Assembly: GCA_016218815.1 (NCBI GenBank)
Contig: JACRCX010000025.1
Location: forward strand, 1-64,000
Direction of reading: 5' to 3'
From: Deltaproteobacteria bacterium
GTDB lineage: Bacteria > Myxococcota_A > Polyangia > DRWM01 > JAAZOP01
Length of the DNA: 64,000 bases
In this document: in pieces, positions 39,361-47,399 of the stretch
Position numbering within the stretch: the stretch's first letter is position 1
Layout of the letters: the number at the start of each line of letters is the position of its first letter
The notes under the pieces: generated by a model
The model's input: only the letters and a program-made list of their open reading frames with translations
Database searches by the model: none
What the model was told of the DNA's origin: nothing
Program-made: the position numbers and the translations under genes

Positions 39361-40302
39361 ATGGCGGGCAGCGACGCGGCGCATGGGGGGGATGCCGGGG
39401 CCGAGGGCGGTCCGGGCGGCGCGATCTCGTGCACGCTGGTCGAGTTGGGCGAGAGGGGACTGTTGCGCCCGGGAGGAAGATGGGGGGCGATGCGGGGGGC
39501 GGTGCGCCACGGGCTGGCGCAGGCGCGCGCCGTCCGGTCGCGGCAGCTCGCGTTTTTCGGCTGGACGGTGTTCTCGGCGGCGCTCTGCGTCTGGGTGCTG
39601 GCGATCCTGCGGCGGAACGTGCCGGCGGGGACGTGGGCGGTCGAGAGCGGGGTGACGGCGGCGTGGTTCCTGGTGACGGTGGTCGTCGGCTACCTGCACC
39701 TGGAGCTGGTGCGGCGGGAGGACGGGACGGCGTGGCGTTCGTTCCTGGTCCCGAACGGGATGACGCTGTCACGGCTGGCGCTGGCGCCGCTGGTCGCATT
39801 CGCGGCGGTGCACGCGGTGGCGCTGCGTGCGGACGCGGACCTGGTGCTGTGGCCGCTGGTGTACGGGGTCGCGTCCGACGCGATGGACGGGCAGGTGGCG
39901 CGCATCTTCCGGCTGCGGTCGGAGTGGGGGAGGCTGGCGGATCCGTTCTCGGACATCCTGCTGGCGACGTGGTTCGCGCCGGGGCTGTGGGTGGGCGGGT
40001 TCCTGACGCCGTGGGTCGGGTTCCTGATCGTGTTCCGCTACGCGGGCACGCTCTTGGCGGTGTTCACGCTGTGGGGGCGGGGCAAGCCGTTGGCGATCGA
40101 GCCGACGTGGCCGGGGCGGGCGGCGAACGTGGGGGTGGACGTGCTGCTGCCGTTCCTGCTGGGGGCGGCGATCCGGTGGCCGCACTGGCTGGGGGCGGCG
40201 TGGCTGGTGTGGATGGAGCGGATCGTGGCGGGGCTCCTGGTGATCAACGTCGTGTATCTGATGTGGCGGCTGGGGCGGGCGTGGACGGCGCGGGCACGGT
40301 AG
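39361..40302 (+). CDS. CDP-alcohol phosphatidyltransferase family protein
   Basis: 313-aa integral membrane enzyme of phospholipid synthesis that transfers a phosphatidyl or related group from a CDP-linked donor to an alcohol. The diagnostic motif DxxDGxxARx8GxxxDxxxD is intact (DAMDGQVARIFRLRSEWGRL ADPFSD, ~residues 175-200). About six hydrophobic segments are visible, two before the motif. The first ~60 residues are an unusual soluble extension rich in Gly and Arg. The acceptor (glycerol-P, inositol-P, serine or other) cannot be told. Confidence 0.85.
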   Translation: MAGSDAAHGGDAGAEGGPGGAISCTLVELGERGLLRPGGRWGAMRGAVRHGLAQARAVRSRQLAFFGWTVFSAALCVWVLAILRRNVPAGTWAVESGVTAAWFLVTVVVGYLHLELVRREDGTAWRSFLVPNGMTLSRLALAPLVAFAAVHAVALRADADLVLWPLVYGVASDAMDGQVARIFRLRSEWGRLADPFSDILLATWFAPGLWVGGFLTPWVGFLIVFRYAGTLLAVFTLWGRGKPLAIEPTWPGRAANVGVDVLLPFLLGAAIRWPHWLGAAWLVWMERIVAGLLVINVVYLMWRLGRAWTARAR

Positions 40303-40307
40303 GGGAG

Positions 40308-40342
40308 CAGTCGACAGTCGACAGTCAACAGTCGACAGTCGA
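40308..40342. repeat. Heptad array, CAGTCGA type
   Basis: Five consecutive 7-nt units (CAGTCGA, one CAGTCAA) in the 75-nt gap between two convergent genes. Same period as the arrays at 11.97, 23.96, 24.66, 49.80 and 60.14 kb but with a different unit sequence. Confidence 0.85.
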
Positions 40343-40377
40343 CGGGTTCGTCGCCTGCGGCGACGAGTGCGGAAGGC

Positions 40378-41487
40378 CTAGAACAGATCGGCGCTGCCGC
40401 AGGCTTCGGCGGCGGAGACGCAGCGTCCGCCCTCGCAGTGGTCGGTCTGGCACATGCGGTCGTAATCGCAGGCGGCGCCGACGGGCTGGCGAGCCTGGCA
40501 CATGCCGTCCATGAGGCTGGTGCAGTAGTTGCCGATGGCGCACTGGTAGTCGGCGCACGGCTGGCCGGCGGAGGGGAGGGCGACACAGCGGCCGGTCGCG
40601 TCGTCGCAGGTCAGGTTCGCGAGCGGGTCGCAGAAGGTGAGGATGGCCTCGCCGCACTCGACCCCGGCGGCGGTGGCCATGACCGGCGCGTGGCAGACTC
40701 CGTCGGTGGGGAGGCAGAAGGTCCCGGGGGCGCAGGAGTCGGGTGCGGTGGCGCACGAGGAGCCGGCGGCGACAGTTTGCTGGCAGGTGCCGTCGGCGCC
40801 GCAGAACAGGGCGTAGGCGCAGAAGGGGCCGATTTCGTCGTCGCAGGCCTGGCCGCGCTGGGCGACGGTTTCCGGGACGATGGCGGTGCAGCGGCTCGTG
40901 TCCGGGGGGCACTCGAGGCCGGGGCCGCAGCGGGCGGTGGAGTCGTCGCAGGCGGTGCCGGCGGCGACGTAGGCGACGCAGACGCCGGGGCAGGCGGCGG
41001 AGTCGTCGCACCAGCCGTTGGTGCACTCGCCGTCGATGTGGCAGGCGGCGCCCGCGGCGAGGTTGCCCTGGAGGATCGCCTGGCACTCCGGGTGGGCCAG
41101 CTCGAAGGCGCCGCTGTCCATGTCGTCGCAGGCGACGGAGGACATCCAGGCCATGCAGTCGGAGGCGAGTTGTCCGTCCCAGGTGGCGGTGCCGTGGGAG
41201 ACGGCGGCCTCCCACTGCACGGTCGGGGGCTCGACGTCGCCGCCGGCCGCCATGGCCTCGCGCAGCCGTTGCCGGCACTGCGCGGCGTTGCCGCCGCCGG
41301 TGATGAAGAACAGGTCGTCGCCGGCGCCGGAGCAGCGCGTGAAGAAGTCGCAGAAACTGGAGATCATGGCATCGGTGAAGCCGCTGAGGGCCAGGGGCCC
41401 GCCGGCGCCGTCGTCGCAGGCGGGCGTCGTGGCGAGCGCGGCGGCGGCGAGGAGCGCGCAGGTCCACTTCCGATATGGGTTGTTCAT
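40378..41487 (-). CDS. Cys-rich lipoprotein
   Basis: 369 aa. Signal peptide ending TTPAC; the next residue is Asp, the only one of the window's lipoproteins with Asp at +2, which by the E. coli rule favours inner-membrane retention. Residues ~40-150 look globular. The rest is a run of 30-40-residue disulphide modules of the form G..C......C..GL.C......C (GPGLECPPDTSRC, GSSCATAPDSCAPGTFC), as in many Myxococcota exported proteins. No enzymatic motif seen. Confidence 0.78.
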   Translation of the reverse strand: MNNPYRKWTCALLAAAALATTPACDDGAGGPLALSGFTDAMISSFCDFFTRCSGAGDDLFFITGGGNAAQCRQRLREAMAAGGDVEPPTVQWEAAVSHGTATWDGQLASDCMAWMSSVACDDMDSGAFELAHPECQAILQGNLAAGAACHIDGECTNGWCDDSAACPGVCVAYVAAGTACDDSTARCGPGLECPPDTSRCTAIVPETVAQRGQACDDEIGPFCAYALFCGADGTCQQTVAAGSSCATAPDSCAPGTFCLPTDGVCHAPVMATAAGVECGEAILTFCDPLANLTCDDATGRCVALPSAGQPCADYQCAIGNYCTSLMDGMCQARQPVGAACDYDRMCQTDHCEGGRCVSAAEACGSADLF

Positions 41488-41540
41488 CTTCGTCGCCTCC
41501 CTTCGAGTCGTTCCGGATCTTTAGGATGGAAGGGGACGGC

Positions 41541-41658
41541 GCGCAAGGAGAGAGGACGGGGAGGGGGGGAGGGGGAGAGGGGCAGGGCGGGGAAGTTTTC
41601 GCGCAGAGACGCAGAGACGCAGAAAGGAAACCAGTCAGGAAGGGGGGGGCGAGACCGA
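41541..41658. repeat. Polypurine-flanked GCAGAGAC repeat, copy 1
   Basis: A purine-rich tract, then TCGCGCAGAGACGCAGAGAC at ~41599-41618 continuing to GCAGAA, ending with GGGGGGCGAGACCGA at about 41644-41658. The core and the right edge recur at 43676-43780. It lies between a divergent lipoprotein pair. Confidence 0.75.
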
Positions 41659-41734
41659 CGAGTCACGGGCCGGGGGGCAGGATGAGCGGTCGTGGTGTCT
41701 CGGCCGAAGCGCCCGTGATAAGGATGCGGCCCTG

Positions 41735-42955
41735 ATGCGAGCTTGCAGACGGGAAACCACGACATGGCGGCGGATGGCGCTCGGTGTACTGGCGTGCGCG
41801 CTGGCCCTCGCCTGCTCGCGGCGGGGCGTGGGGGAAGACGCCGGACCCGGGTCGTCCCGTGCGGTGAGGGGAAGCCCGGGGGCGACGCCGCGCGCCATCG
41901 AGGAGCCCGCGGCCCGCAAGCCCGCGCCGGAGGATGGGGTGGTCGCGACGCCGACGCCGGCGCAGCCGCTCGTGCCGGAGGCGGCCGATGCCGCCGCGAC
42001 GGACGCGGGCCATCCGGCCGATTTGTCCGGTCGGCCGCTGGTCGTCGCGGGGCCCGACGGGCTGGCGACGGTGGACCGGGACGGGAGCGTGATCCGGGAG
42101 ATCACGGGGACGCCGTTGGCGCTGGCGCGGTGGCTTCCGGGAAATTCCGAGCTGGTGGGGCTGGGAGCGGACGGCCGATCGATCCTGCGTATCGAGTTGG
42201 AGTCGGGCGCGGTGCGGGCGGTGGCCTCGCTGCCGGAGCGGGTGCGGGTGTGCGCCAGCGTCGAGCACGAGGCGGGGGACATGGCGGTGGGGGCTGTCGG
42301 GTCCGACGCCGGGGGCTCGTTGCACGTCGAGAGCGACGACGCGGTGTGGGTCGTGCCGGGCGGCGAGGTGCTGTGCCTGGTGCTCCAGGACCGGAACGCG
42401 AACATGATGGACTATGCGGTGCGGTTCCGCGTGGTTTTGGCGGACGGGAAGGTGGAGGCGGCGATCGAGTTTCCCGAGGCGTGTGCGGTCGCGGCGCCGA
42501 CCGGGTGCGGGCCGGAGGAGAAGCCGCAGCCGGTGCCGAGGCCTTCGTCGCGGACCACGTATCCGTTCGAGGTCGATGCGTCGGCCCGCCTCGTGCGGGA
42601 CGGGCGGGTGGCCGGGGTGTTTGCCCCGACGCTGGACGTGCTGGAGGACTCCTTCGGGCACCGGTCCCCGTCGGGACGATGGGTGGTGCTGTCGGGGGGC
42701 GTTGACGGCGGGGACTACATCTGGCGTTCTTTGTGGCTGGTGGATCGGCAGGAGGGGAAGGTGTTTCCGGTGCGCGAGGGGACTTTCCCGGAGGCGATCG
42801 AGGCGGCGGCGGCGGATCCGCAGGCGACGGAGCGGGTGGCGGGGGAGTCCACAGTGCGCTGGGAGGACGGGAGTCCCGAGGTGCTGGTCATCGACGACCT
42901 GCTGGTCGTGCCGGGCTACGCGGTCGTGCGGCTGGAGGGGCGGGTGGCGGAGTAG
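41735..42955 (+). CDS. Lipoprotein, propeller-like, unknown function
   Basis: 406 aa. Lipobox LALACS after an Arg-rich start; an Ala/Pro-rich linker to ~95; then a domain with blade-like strands (RPLVVAGPDGLATVDRDGSVIREI, GRSILRIELESGAVRAVASLP, WRSLWLVDRQEGKVFPV) suggesting a beta-propeller. No catalytic residues recognised. The last 68 bp overlap the 3' end of the convergent toxin-like gene on the opposite strand, so one message is antisense to the other there. Confidence 0.7.
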   Translation: MRACRRETTTWRRMALGVLACALALACSRRGVGEDAGPGSSRAVRGSPGATPRAIEEPAARKPAPEDGVVATPTPAQPLVPEAADAAATDAGHPADLSGRPLVVAGPDGLATVDRDGSVIREITGTPLALARWLPGNSELVGLGADGRSILRIELESGAVRAVASLPERVRVCASVEHEAGDMAVGAVGSDAGGSLHVESDDAVWVVPGGEVLCLVLQDRNANMMDYAVRFRVVLADGKVEAAIEFPEACAVAAPTGCGPEEKPQPVPRPSSRTTYPFEVDASARLVRDGRVAGVFAPTLDVLEDSFGHRSPSGRWVVLSGGVDGGDYIWRSLWLVDRQEGKVFPVREGTFPEAIEAAAADPQATERVAGESTVRWEDGSPEVLVIDDLLVVPGYAVVRLEGRVAE

Positions 42956-43352
42956 GGCGGGGCGACGGCGCGCTCCACAAGCGGAGTCCCAGCTTGCGGG
43001 CCGTCGCGAGCATTCGGTCGTCGAACGTTGCGAGCGCGACGTCGGTTCGCCGGTCGCGCAGGAACAGGGCGGAGGCGAGGTGCAGGGCGTCGAGGGTTCG
43101 GACGGGGAGCGGAAACGGCTCGAGGGCGCGCGCGAGCACGACGGGCGACAACTCGAGGAAGGAGATGCGGCCGAGCAGCTCGCGGGCGGCGTCCCCGTGC
43201 GTGCGCTCGAGCTTGCGAGCGTGGAGCCTGGTCCAGGTCTCGTATTCCAGCAGGCGGCTGGAGACCAGCGGCCCGGCCCACAATGCGGCGTCCGGCCGGC
43301 GATCCTCGGCGAGGAGCTGAGCGAGGACGACGGAGGTGTCGAGGTAGATCAT
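42888..43352 (-). CDS. VapC-like PIN-domain toxin
   Basis: 154 aa. The PIN-domain acidic residues of VapC RNases are present: IYLDTSVV (D5), LLEYETW (E36/E38), LDALHLASAL (D88) and TFDDRML (D111/D112). VapC toxins cleave RNA, often initiator tRNA or 23S rRNA, and are neutralised by the adjacent antitoxin. The start overlaps the antitoxin stop by 4 nt. The last ~30 residues are Pro/Ala/Arg-rich and are antisense to the end of the lipoprotein gene, so may be non-essential. Confidence 0.88.
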   Translation of the reverse strand: MIYLDTSVVLAQLLAEDRRPDAALWAGPLVSSRLLEYETWTRLHARKLERTHGDAARELLGRISFLELSPVVLARALEPFPLPVRTLDALHLASALFLRDRRTDVALATFDDRMLATARKLGLRLWSAPSPRPTPPPAPPAARPRSPARPAGRR

Positions 43353-43639
43353 CGGTCTTCCCGGTCCTGCGCCAGCTCCCGGGCCAGCTCGGTCCACGGG
43401 GCCACGGGGGTGGGGGGCGGGGGAGGTCCGGGCGGGTGGAGGGCGGGGGTGAGCAGGCCGTTGCGCACCAGGTCGGCCAGGACGGCGTCGGCGACGCGGG
43501 GGCTGCGGGACTCGGCGGGAGGGACCAGCTCGGCGACGACGCGATCGCGATCGGCGATGAGGAACGTCTCGCCGTTCTCCGCGGCGCGAACGTATTCGCT
43601 GAGCTTGTTCTTGAGCACCTTGAGGCCGACGGTCTTCAT
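43349..43639 (-). CDS. Phd/YefM-type antitoxin
   Basis: 96 aa. The N-terminal ~45 residues (VGLKVLKNKLSEYVRAAENGETFLIADRDRVVAELVPP) are a Phd/YefM DNA-binding fold. The middle is a short helix (VADAVLADLVRNGLLT) and the C-terminus a Pro-rich linker plus a helix (WTELARELAQDRED) that should wrap the toxin. It precedes the toxin gene with a 4-nt overlap and sits behind a promoter whose -10 and spacer are covered by a perfect palindrome, the classic autoregulated arrangement. Confidence 0.87.
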   Translation of the reverse strand: MKTVGLKVLKNKLSEYVRAAENGETFLIADRDRVVAELVPPAESRSPRVADAVLADLVRNGLLTPALHPPGPPPPPTPVAPWTELARELAQDREDR

Positions 43640-43645
43640 GACGGA

Positions 43646-43674
43646 AAGGTAGCTTCCAGGGGCTACCTTGTCAA
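43646..43674 (-). promoter_or_regulatory. Toxin-antitoxin promoter with palindromic operator
   Basis: Minus strand TTGACA (43674-43669), 17 nt, TACCTT (43651-43646). AAGGTAGC and GCTACCTT (43646-43653, 43662-43669) form a perfect 8-bp palindrome spaced by 8, covering the spacer and -10. The transcript should begin at or next to the ATG at 43639 (leaderless). Confidence 0.8.
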
Positions 43675-43675
43675 C

Positions 43676-43780
43676 GACGGGGGGGAAGGGGGCAGGGGGC
43701 GGAGAACTTCTCGCGCAGAGACGCAGAGACGCAGAAGGTCGGTCGCGGAAGAACGATGGGGGAGGAGGGGGCGAGACCGA
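43676..43780. repeat. Polypurine-flanked GCAGAGAC repeat, copy 2
   Basis: Same order as copy 1: purine tract, TCGCGCAGAGACGCAGAGAC with GCAGAA (43711-43736), and right edge GGGGGCGAGACCGA (43767-43780). Copies 1 and 2 are direct repeats flanking the 41735 lipoprotein and the toxin-antitoxin pair. The right edge coincides with the point where a minus-strand coding sequence is cut. Confidence 0.75.
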
Positions 43781-43985
43781 AACGCAGGGCCGCGCGACCG
43801 CGCGGGCCGAAGACGACCAGGGGCACGAACACGAGTCCTTCGTGGATCGTGAAGCGGACGGTCCCCATGGCTACTCGAGGCTGCCGACGTACCCGATGAA
43901 GCCTTCACCCAAGGCGGGACCGACGAACCAAAGAGCGAAGTCGCCTTCGAAGGACCGGACAGCCACATGGGCTGCGTCCCGGTCC
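43781..43985 (-). pseudogene. Remnants of two genes, one retropepsin-like
   Basis: On the minus strand, a C-terminal fragment (HVAVRSFEGDFALWFVGPAL, then ..GYVGSLE and TAG at 43871) is followed after 2 nt by an ATG (43868) opening MGTVRFTIHEGLVFVPLVVF and GPRGRAALRF. The second reads like the start of a clan-AA aspartic protease, in which a D-T-G motif should follow the ALRF strand. Instead the sequence enters the repeat at 43780. The first fragment lacks an N-terminus because it runs under the 44022 gene. Both look like decayed genes; the family guess is tentative. Confidence 0.35.
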
Positions 43986-44021
43986 GGCGTGTGGGCGACC
44001 AGTGCCGCGAGAGGCGACCGG

Positions 44022-45437
44022 ATGCGCACCTGCTTCCAGTGCGGGTACGACGGGTACACCGGAGGGCTCGCCATCGGCGACCTCGACGAGTCGGGAGTCG
44101 AATTCCGGCCTCGGGTCCCGATCCGCGGCTTCCGGACCATCAACCTCTTCTGCGCTTTCGACGAGTCCATCTTCGATCGGGACGAAGCGCAGGAGTACTC
44201 CTTCGGTTGGTCGGAGAACTTCGGTACGGGCGACGACGGAGCGCGGCTGGAATACGTGCGCGGGCGAATCGTGGAGGGAGGTCCGGAACGGGTCATCGTG
44301 GAGAGCGAGAACGCCGGCGGCTGCTATCGAGTGACGAAGGTCGCCTTCACTCGGGCGGGCGCGGCGTGGTGGATTCTCGCGACGCGCATCACGAACCGCT
44401 GTGATCGCCCGGTCCGCTTCGACTACTTCACGGGGGACGACCCGTGGCTCGGGTCCTATCGCTCGTCGGACGGCGACGTCGGCTGGACCCCCGCGGGTCT
44501 GGTCGAGCGCGAGGCGGACGTTACGCCGTTCGTCGTCGGCGGGTTCTACGACCTGGGGAATCCGGCGCTGGGCCAGGACCACGCCGGCTTCTCGAACCAG
44601 GCCAACTTCGTCCGTCTCGACCCGGCGAGCCCGCTTCCTGACCGGGCGCTGTTCGCCAACCGGTTCGCGCATTCGTCCGACGAGATCGATCCGCTTCGTC
44701 CGCTGGACAATCGCACGATGACCGCCCTCAATCTCGGATGGACCGACCGCACGCTCCGGCCCGGCGAAGGCTTCACCGTCGCGATGGCGATCGGCAGGGC
44801 CGAGACGGGAGTCCTCGGCGAGACTCCCCGCCCGCCGGCCATCGATGACGGCGACTGGTCGGAGTGGCGGCGAGTCCTGCCGGAGAGCGACGACGGCTCC
44901 AGCTCGGACGAACCGGATCTCGCGGCGGAAGACGTGGCGCTGGACCTGTCCGCGGGCGAGTTGCGGGTACACGGAACGTACTGGATCCGCAACAACGGCG
45001 ACGTCGCGCAGACGCTCCGGATCCGGTATCCCATTCTCGTCGGCTCCGGCAATCCCCCACCGCCCGAGATCATCATCGACGGTCGTCGGCTCGAGCCGAC
45101 GCCGAATCCGCCCGACGAGGTAGCGGTCGAGTTCCCGCTTCCGCTCGCTCCACGCGGTCTGGCGCGATTCGAGGCGCGCTATGCCCAGCGAATCGAGGGC
45201 CGGGAGGCAGTCTACCTCACGACCTCCGCCCGGGAGTGGAGCCGCCCGATCGGTCGGGCCGTCTTCGTCGTGCGCCACGACGGGACGCTGCCGGAGGTAA
45301 CGATCTCCTACCCCGTGGCGCGCACGCGGATCGTCGACGGAGTGAGGGAGGACGTCGTCGTGCTGTCCGACTTCTCGCCGGTGGAGAACCTCGCGGTGCG
45401 CTGGCAGGGGACGTGGGGAAGCTCCCGAAGCGAATGA
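44022..45437 (+). CDS. Hypothetical protein, no signal peptide
   Basis: 471 aa from the ATG at 44022 (weak GAGAGG upstream); the frame is open further up but that part is not protein-like and overlaps the remnants. The sequence is rich in beta-type segments (ATRITNRCDRPVRFDYFTGD, DVALDLSAGELRVHGTYWIR, PYLTTSAREWSRPIGR-like strands) and acidic. No family recognised. Absence of a signal peptide in an otherwise secreted-looking protein suggests its 5' end may have been lost or replaced. Bracketed by inverted copies of the GCAGAGAC repeat. Confidence 0.6.
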   Translation: MRTCFQCGYDGYTGGLAIGDLDESGVEFRPRVPIRGFRTINLFCAFDESIFDRDEAQEYSFGWSENFGTGDDGARLEYVRGRIVEGGPERVIVESENAGGCYRVTKVAFTRAGAAWWILATRITNRCDRPVRFDYFTGDDPWLGSYRSSDGDVGWTPAGLVEREADVTPFVVGGFYDLGNPALGQDHAGFSNQANFVRLDPASPLPDRALFANRFAHSSDEIDPLRPLDNRTMTALNLGWTDRTLRPGEGFTVAMAIGRAETGVLGETPRPPAIDDGDWSEWRRVLPESDDGSSSDEPDLAAEDVALDLSAGELRVHGTYWIRNNGDVAQTLRIRYPILVGSGNPPPPEIIIDGRRLEPTPNPPDEVAVEFPLPLAPRGLARFEARYAQRIEGREAVYLTTSAREWSRPIGRAVFVVRHDGTLPEVTISYPVARTRIVDGVREDVVVLSDFSPVENLAVRWQGTWGSSRSE

Positions 45438-45477
45438 CCCCTCTGCGTCTCTGCGTCTCTGCGCGAGAATTCCTGCT
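45438..45477. repeat. GCAGAGAC repeat, copy 3 (inverted)
   Basis: CTCTGCGTCTCTGCGTCTCT with GCGCGAGAAT (45441-45470), the reverse complement of the core in copies 1 and 2, directly after the stop of the 44022 gene and before the convergent ATPase gene. Confidence 0.8.
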
Positions 45478-45526
45478 CCTGCCGGCGAACCCTTGCGGCG
45501 GCCCCGCGGGGAAGGATGCCCTGTCC

Positions 45527-47305
45527 CTACCCCGTGATGCGCTGTTCGACGCGGACGGCGCGGAGGACTTCGCCGGGGACGGTGAGGCCGGACTTGAGGA
45601 GGTAGGCGGCGTAGCGGCCGAGGCCGACGTAGCCGCTGCCTTCGAGGGCGGCGCGCAGGGGGCCGAGGGGCTGGTCCTGGGCGACGGCGTCGCGGACGCG
45701 ATCGTCGAAGAGGAGCATTTCGAAGATGCCGACGCGGCCGCGGAAGCCGGAGCCGTCGCACTGGGGGCAGCCGACGGCGTCGAAGAGCTGCGGCTGCTCG
45801 TCGGGACGGATCGCGCCGACGGCCCGCAGGTTCTCCAGCACGGCCGGCGGGTAGGTTCCGGGCTTGCGACAGGTCGGGCACAGGCGGCGCACGAGCCGCT
45901 GCGCGACCACGGCCAACAGGGCGTTGGCCAGGAGGAACGGCTCCATGCCCATCTCGCGCAGGCGCACGACGGCGGCCAGCGCGTCGTTGGTGTGCATGGT
46001 GGTCAGGACGAGATGCCCGGTCAGGGCGGCCTCGAGGGCGATGCGCGCGGTCGGGGCGTCGCGGGTCTCGCCGATGACGAGGATGTCGGGGTCCTGGCGC
46101 AGGAACGCGCGCAGCACCTGCGGGTACGTGAGGCCCGCGGCCTCGCTCACCTGAACCTGGGACACGCCGGGCAAGAAGTACTCGACCGGGTCCTCGGCGG
46201 TCATGACGTTGAGCTGCACGCCCTGCGAGGTGCGCTCGGCCAGCGCGGAGTACAGGGTCGTGGTCTTGCCCGAGCCGGTGGGGCCGGTGAGGATGATGGC
46301 GCCGTAGGGGCGGAAGAGGGCCTTGCGGAGGGCGACGGCCATTTTTTCCGCGACGATGAGGGACGGCAGGGGCTGGATGGCGGTCGAGGCGTCGAGGATG
46401 CGGAGGGCGACCTTCTCGCCCAGGCGGGTGGGGATGGTGGCGACGCGCAGATCCAGCTCGCGGTCGCCGACGACGACGCCGATGCGTCCGTCCTGCGGGC
46501 GGCGGGACTCGGCGATGTCCATGCCCGCCAGGACCTTGACCCGCGCGACGAGCGGCTTCAAGGCGCCGCGCGGCGCGGAGAGGTTGCTGCGGCGGAGCTG
46601 GCCCTCGACGCGGTAGCGCACCGCCATCCCGCCCTTGTCGCCCTCGAGGTGGATGTCGCTCGCGCCGAAGCCGAGCGCCTCGGCCAGGACCTGGGCCAGC
46701 AGCGCGACGGCGTCGGTGCCGGACGAGAGGCTCGCGCGATCGTCGCGCTCGTCGGCGGCGGTGAGGAACTGGATCTCCTGCGGGCGCACGCGCAGGGGCG
46801 GCGGCGCCGGCAGGGCGGTCGGGCGTACCCGTTCGACGGGCTCGGGCGCGCGGGTGCTGCGGGAGCCCGCGGAGCCGCCGCGGTCGCGGTCGACCTGGGC
46901 CAACCGGGCGGCGAGGCCGCGTGCCATGGCGAGGCTGACCTGGGGGAGCTGGGTGAGGAGGCGATCGAAGACGGGCCTGGCGAGGGCGACGAGGGTCGTG
47001 GGCTCGAGGGCGGTGACGGTCGCGGAGCGGCGCTCGCCGGTGAGGAGCGCCATCTCGCCGAAGTGTTCGCCGGGACCGAGGCGGGCGAGGTCGAACGTGG
47101 TACCGAGCTCCTCGGAGCGGGTGGAGACGCCGACGCGGCCGGCGACGACGAGGTACATGGCGTCGCCCGGGGTGCCCTCGCGGACGATCTCCTGGCCCGG
47201 CCGGTAGGTCTGCTGTTCCATGGCCACGGCGATCTGGTCGCGGTGTGCGGGGTGCACCTCGCGGAACAGCACAGTGGCCCCCAACATGTCCGCCAGCGTC
47301 GGCAT
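45527..47305 (-). CDS. PilB/GspE-type ATPase with cyclic-nucleotide domain
   Basis: 592 aa. Residues ~10-130 are a cyclic-nucleotide-binding fold (GTPGDAMYLVVAGRVGVSTR, LGPGEHFGEMALLTGERRSAT), replacing the usual MshEN/GspE N-domain. After a Pro/Arg linker comes the secretion ATPase: SDIHLEGDKGGMAVRYRVEG, Walker A GPTGSGKTTTLYS, Asp box TAEDPVEYF, Walker B DPDILVIGETRD, His box LTTMHTNDA, and a zinc tetracysteine CPTCRKPG...CPQCDGSG. It powers type IV pilus extension or type II secretion; the fused sensor suggests nucleotide or protein-interaction control. No other pil/gsp gene is in the window. Confidence 0.9.
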   Translation of the reverse strand: MPTLADMLGATVLFREVHPAHRDQIAVAMEQQTYRPGQEIVREGTPGDAMYLVVAGRVGVSTRSEELGTTFDLARLGPGEHFGEMALLTGERRSATVTALEPTTLVALARPVFDRLLTQLPQVSLAMARGLAARLAQVDRDRGGSAGSRSTRAPEPVERVRPTALPAPPPLRVRPQEIQFLTAADERDDRASLSSGTDAVALLAQVLAEALGFGASDIHLEGDKGGMAVRYRVEGQLRRSNLSAPRGALKPLVARVKVLAGMDIAESRRPQDGRIGVVVGDRELDLRVATIPTRLGEKVALRILDASTAIQPLPSLIVAEKMAVALRKALFRPYGAIILTGPTGSGKTTTLYSALAERTSQGVQLNVMTAEDPVEYFLPGVSQVQVSEAAGLTYPQVLRAFLRQDPDILVIGETRDAPTARIALEAALTGHLVLTTMHTNDALAAVVRLREMGMEPFLLANALLAVVAQRLVRRLCPTCRKPGTYPPAVLENLRAVGAIRPDEQPQLFDAVGCPQCDGSGFRGRVGIFEMLLFDDRVRDAVAQDQPLGPLRAALEGSGYVGLGRYAAYLLKSGLTVPGEVLRAVRVEQRITG

Positions 47306-47399
47306 CCCCTGCCTCCTCCTCGTGATCCTCGTGGGCTTCGTCGTTGTCGGGCGTCGGCCCCGGTCGCCCCTGCCCCAGGGTTCTGCCAGCCCTCAGCCC

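Larger units (their letters stand above)
43640..44021. other. Intergenic region with promoter, repeat and gene remnants
   Basis: Holds the antitoxin promoter/operator (43646-43674), a repeat copy (43676-43780) and minus-strand coding remnants (43781-43985). No intact gene seen. Confidence 0.6.
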
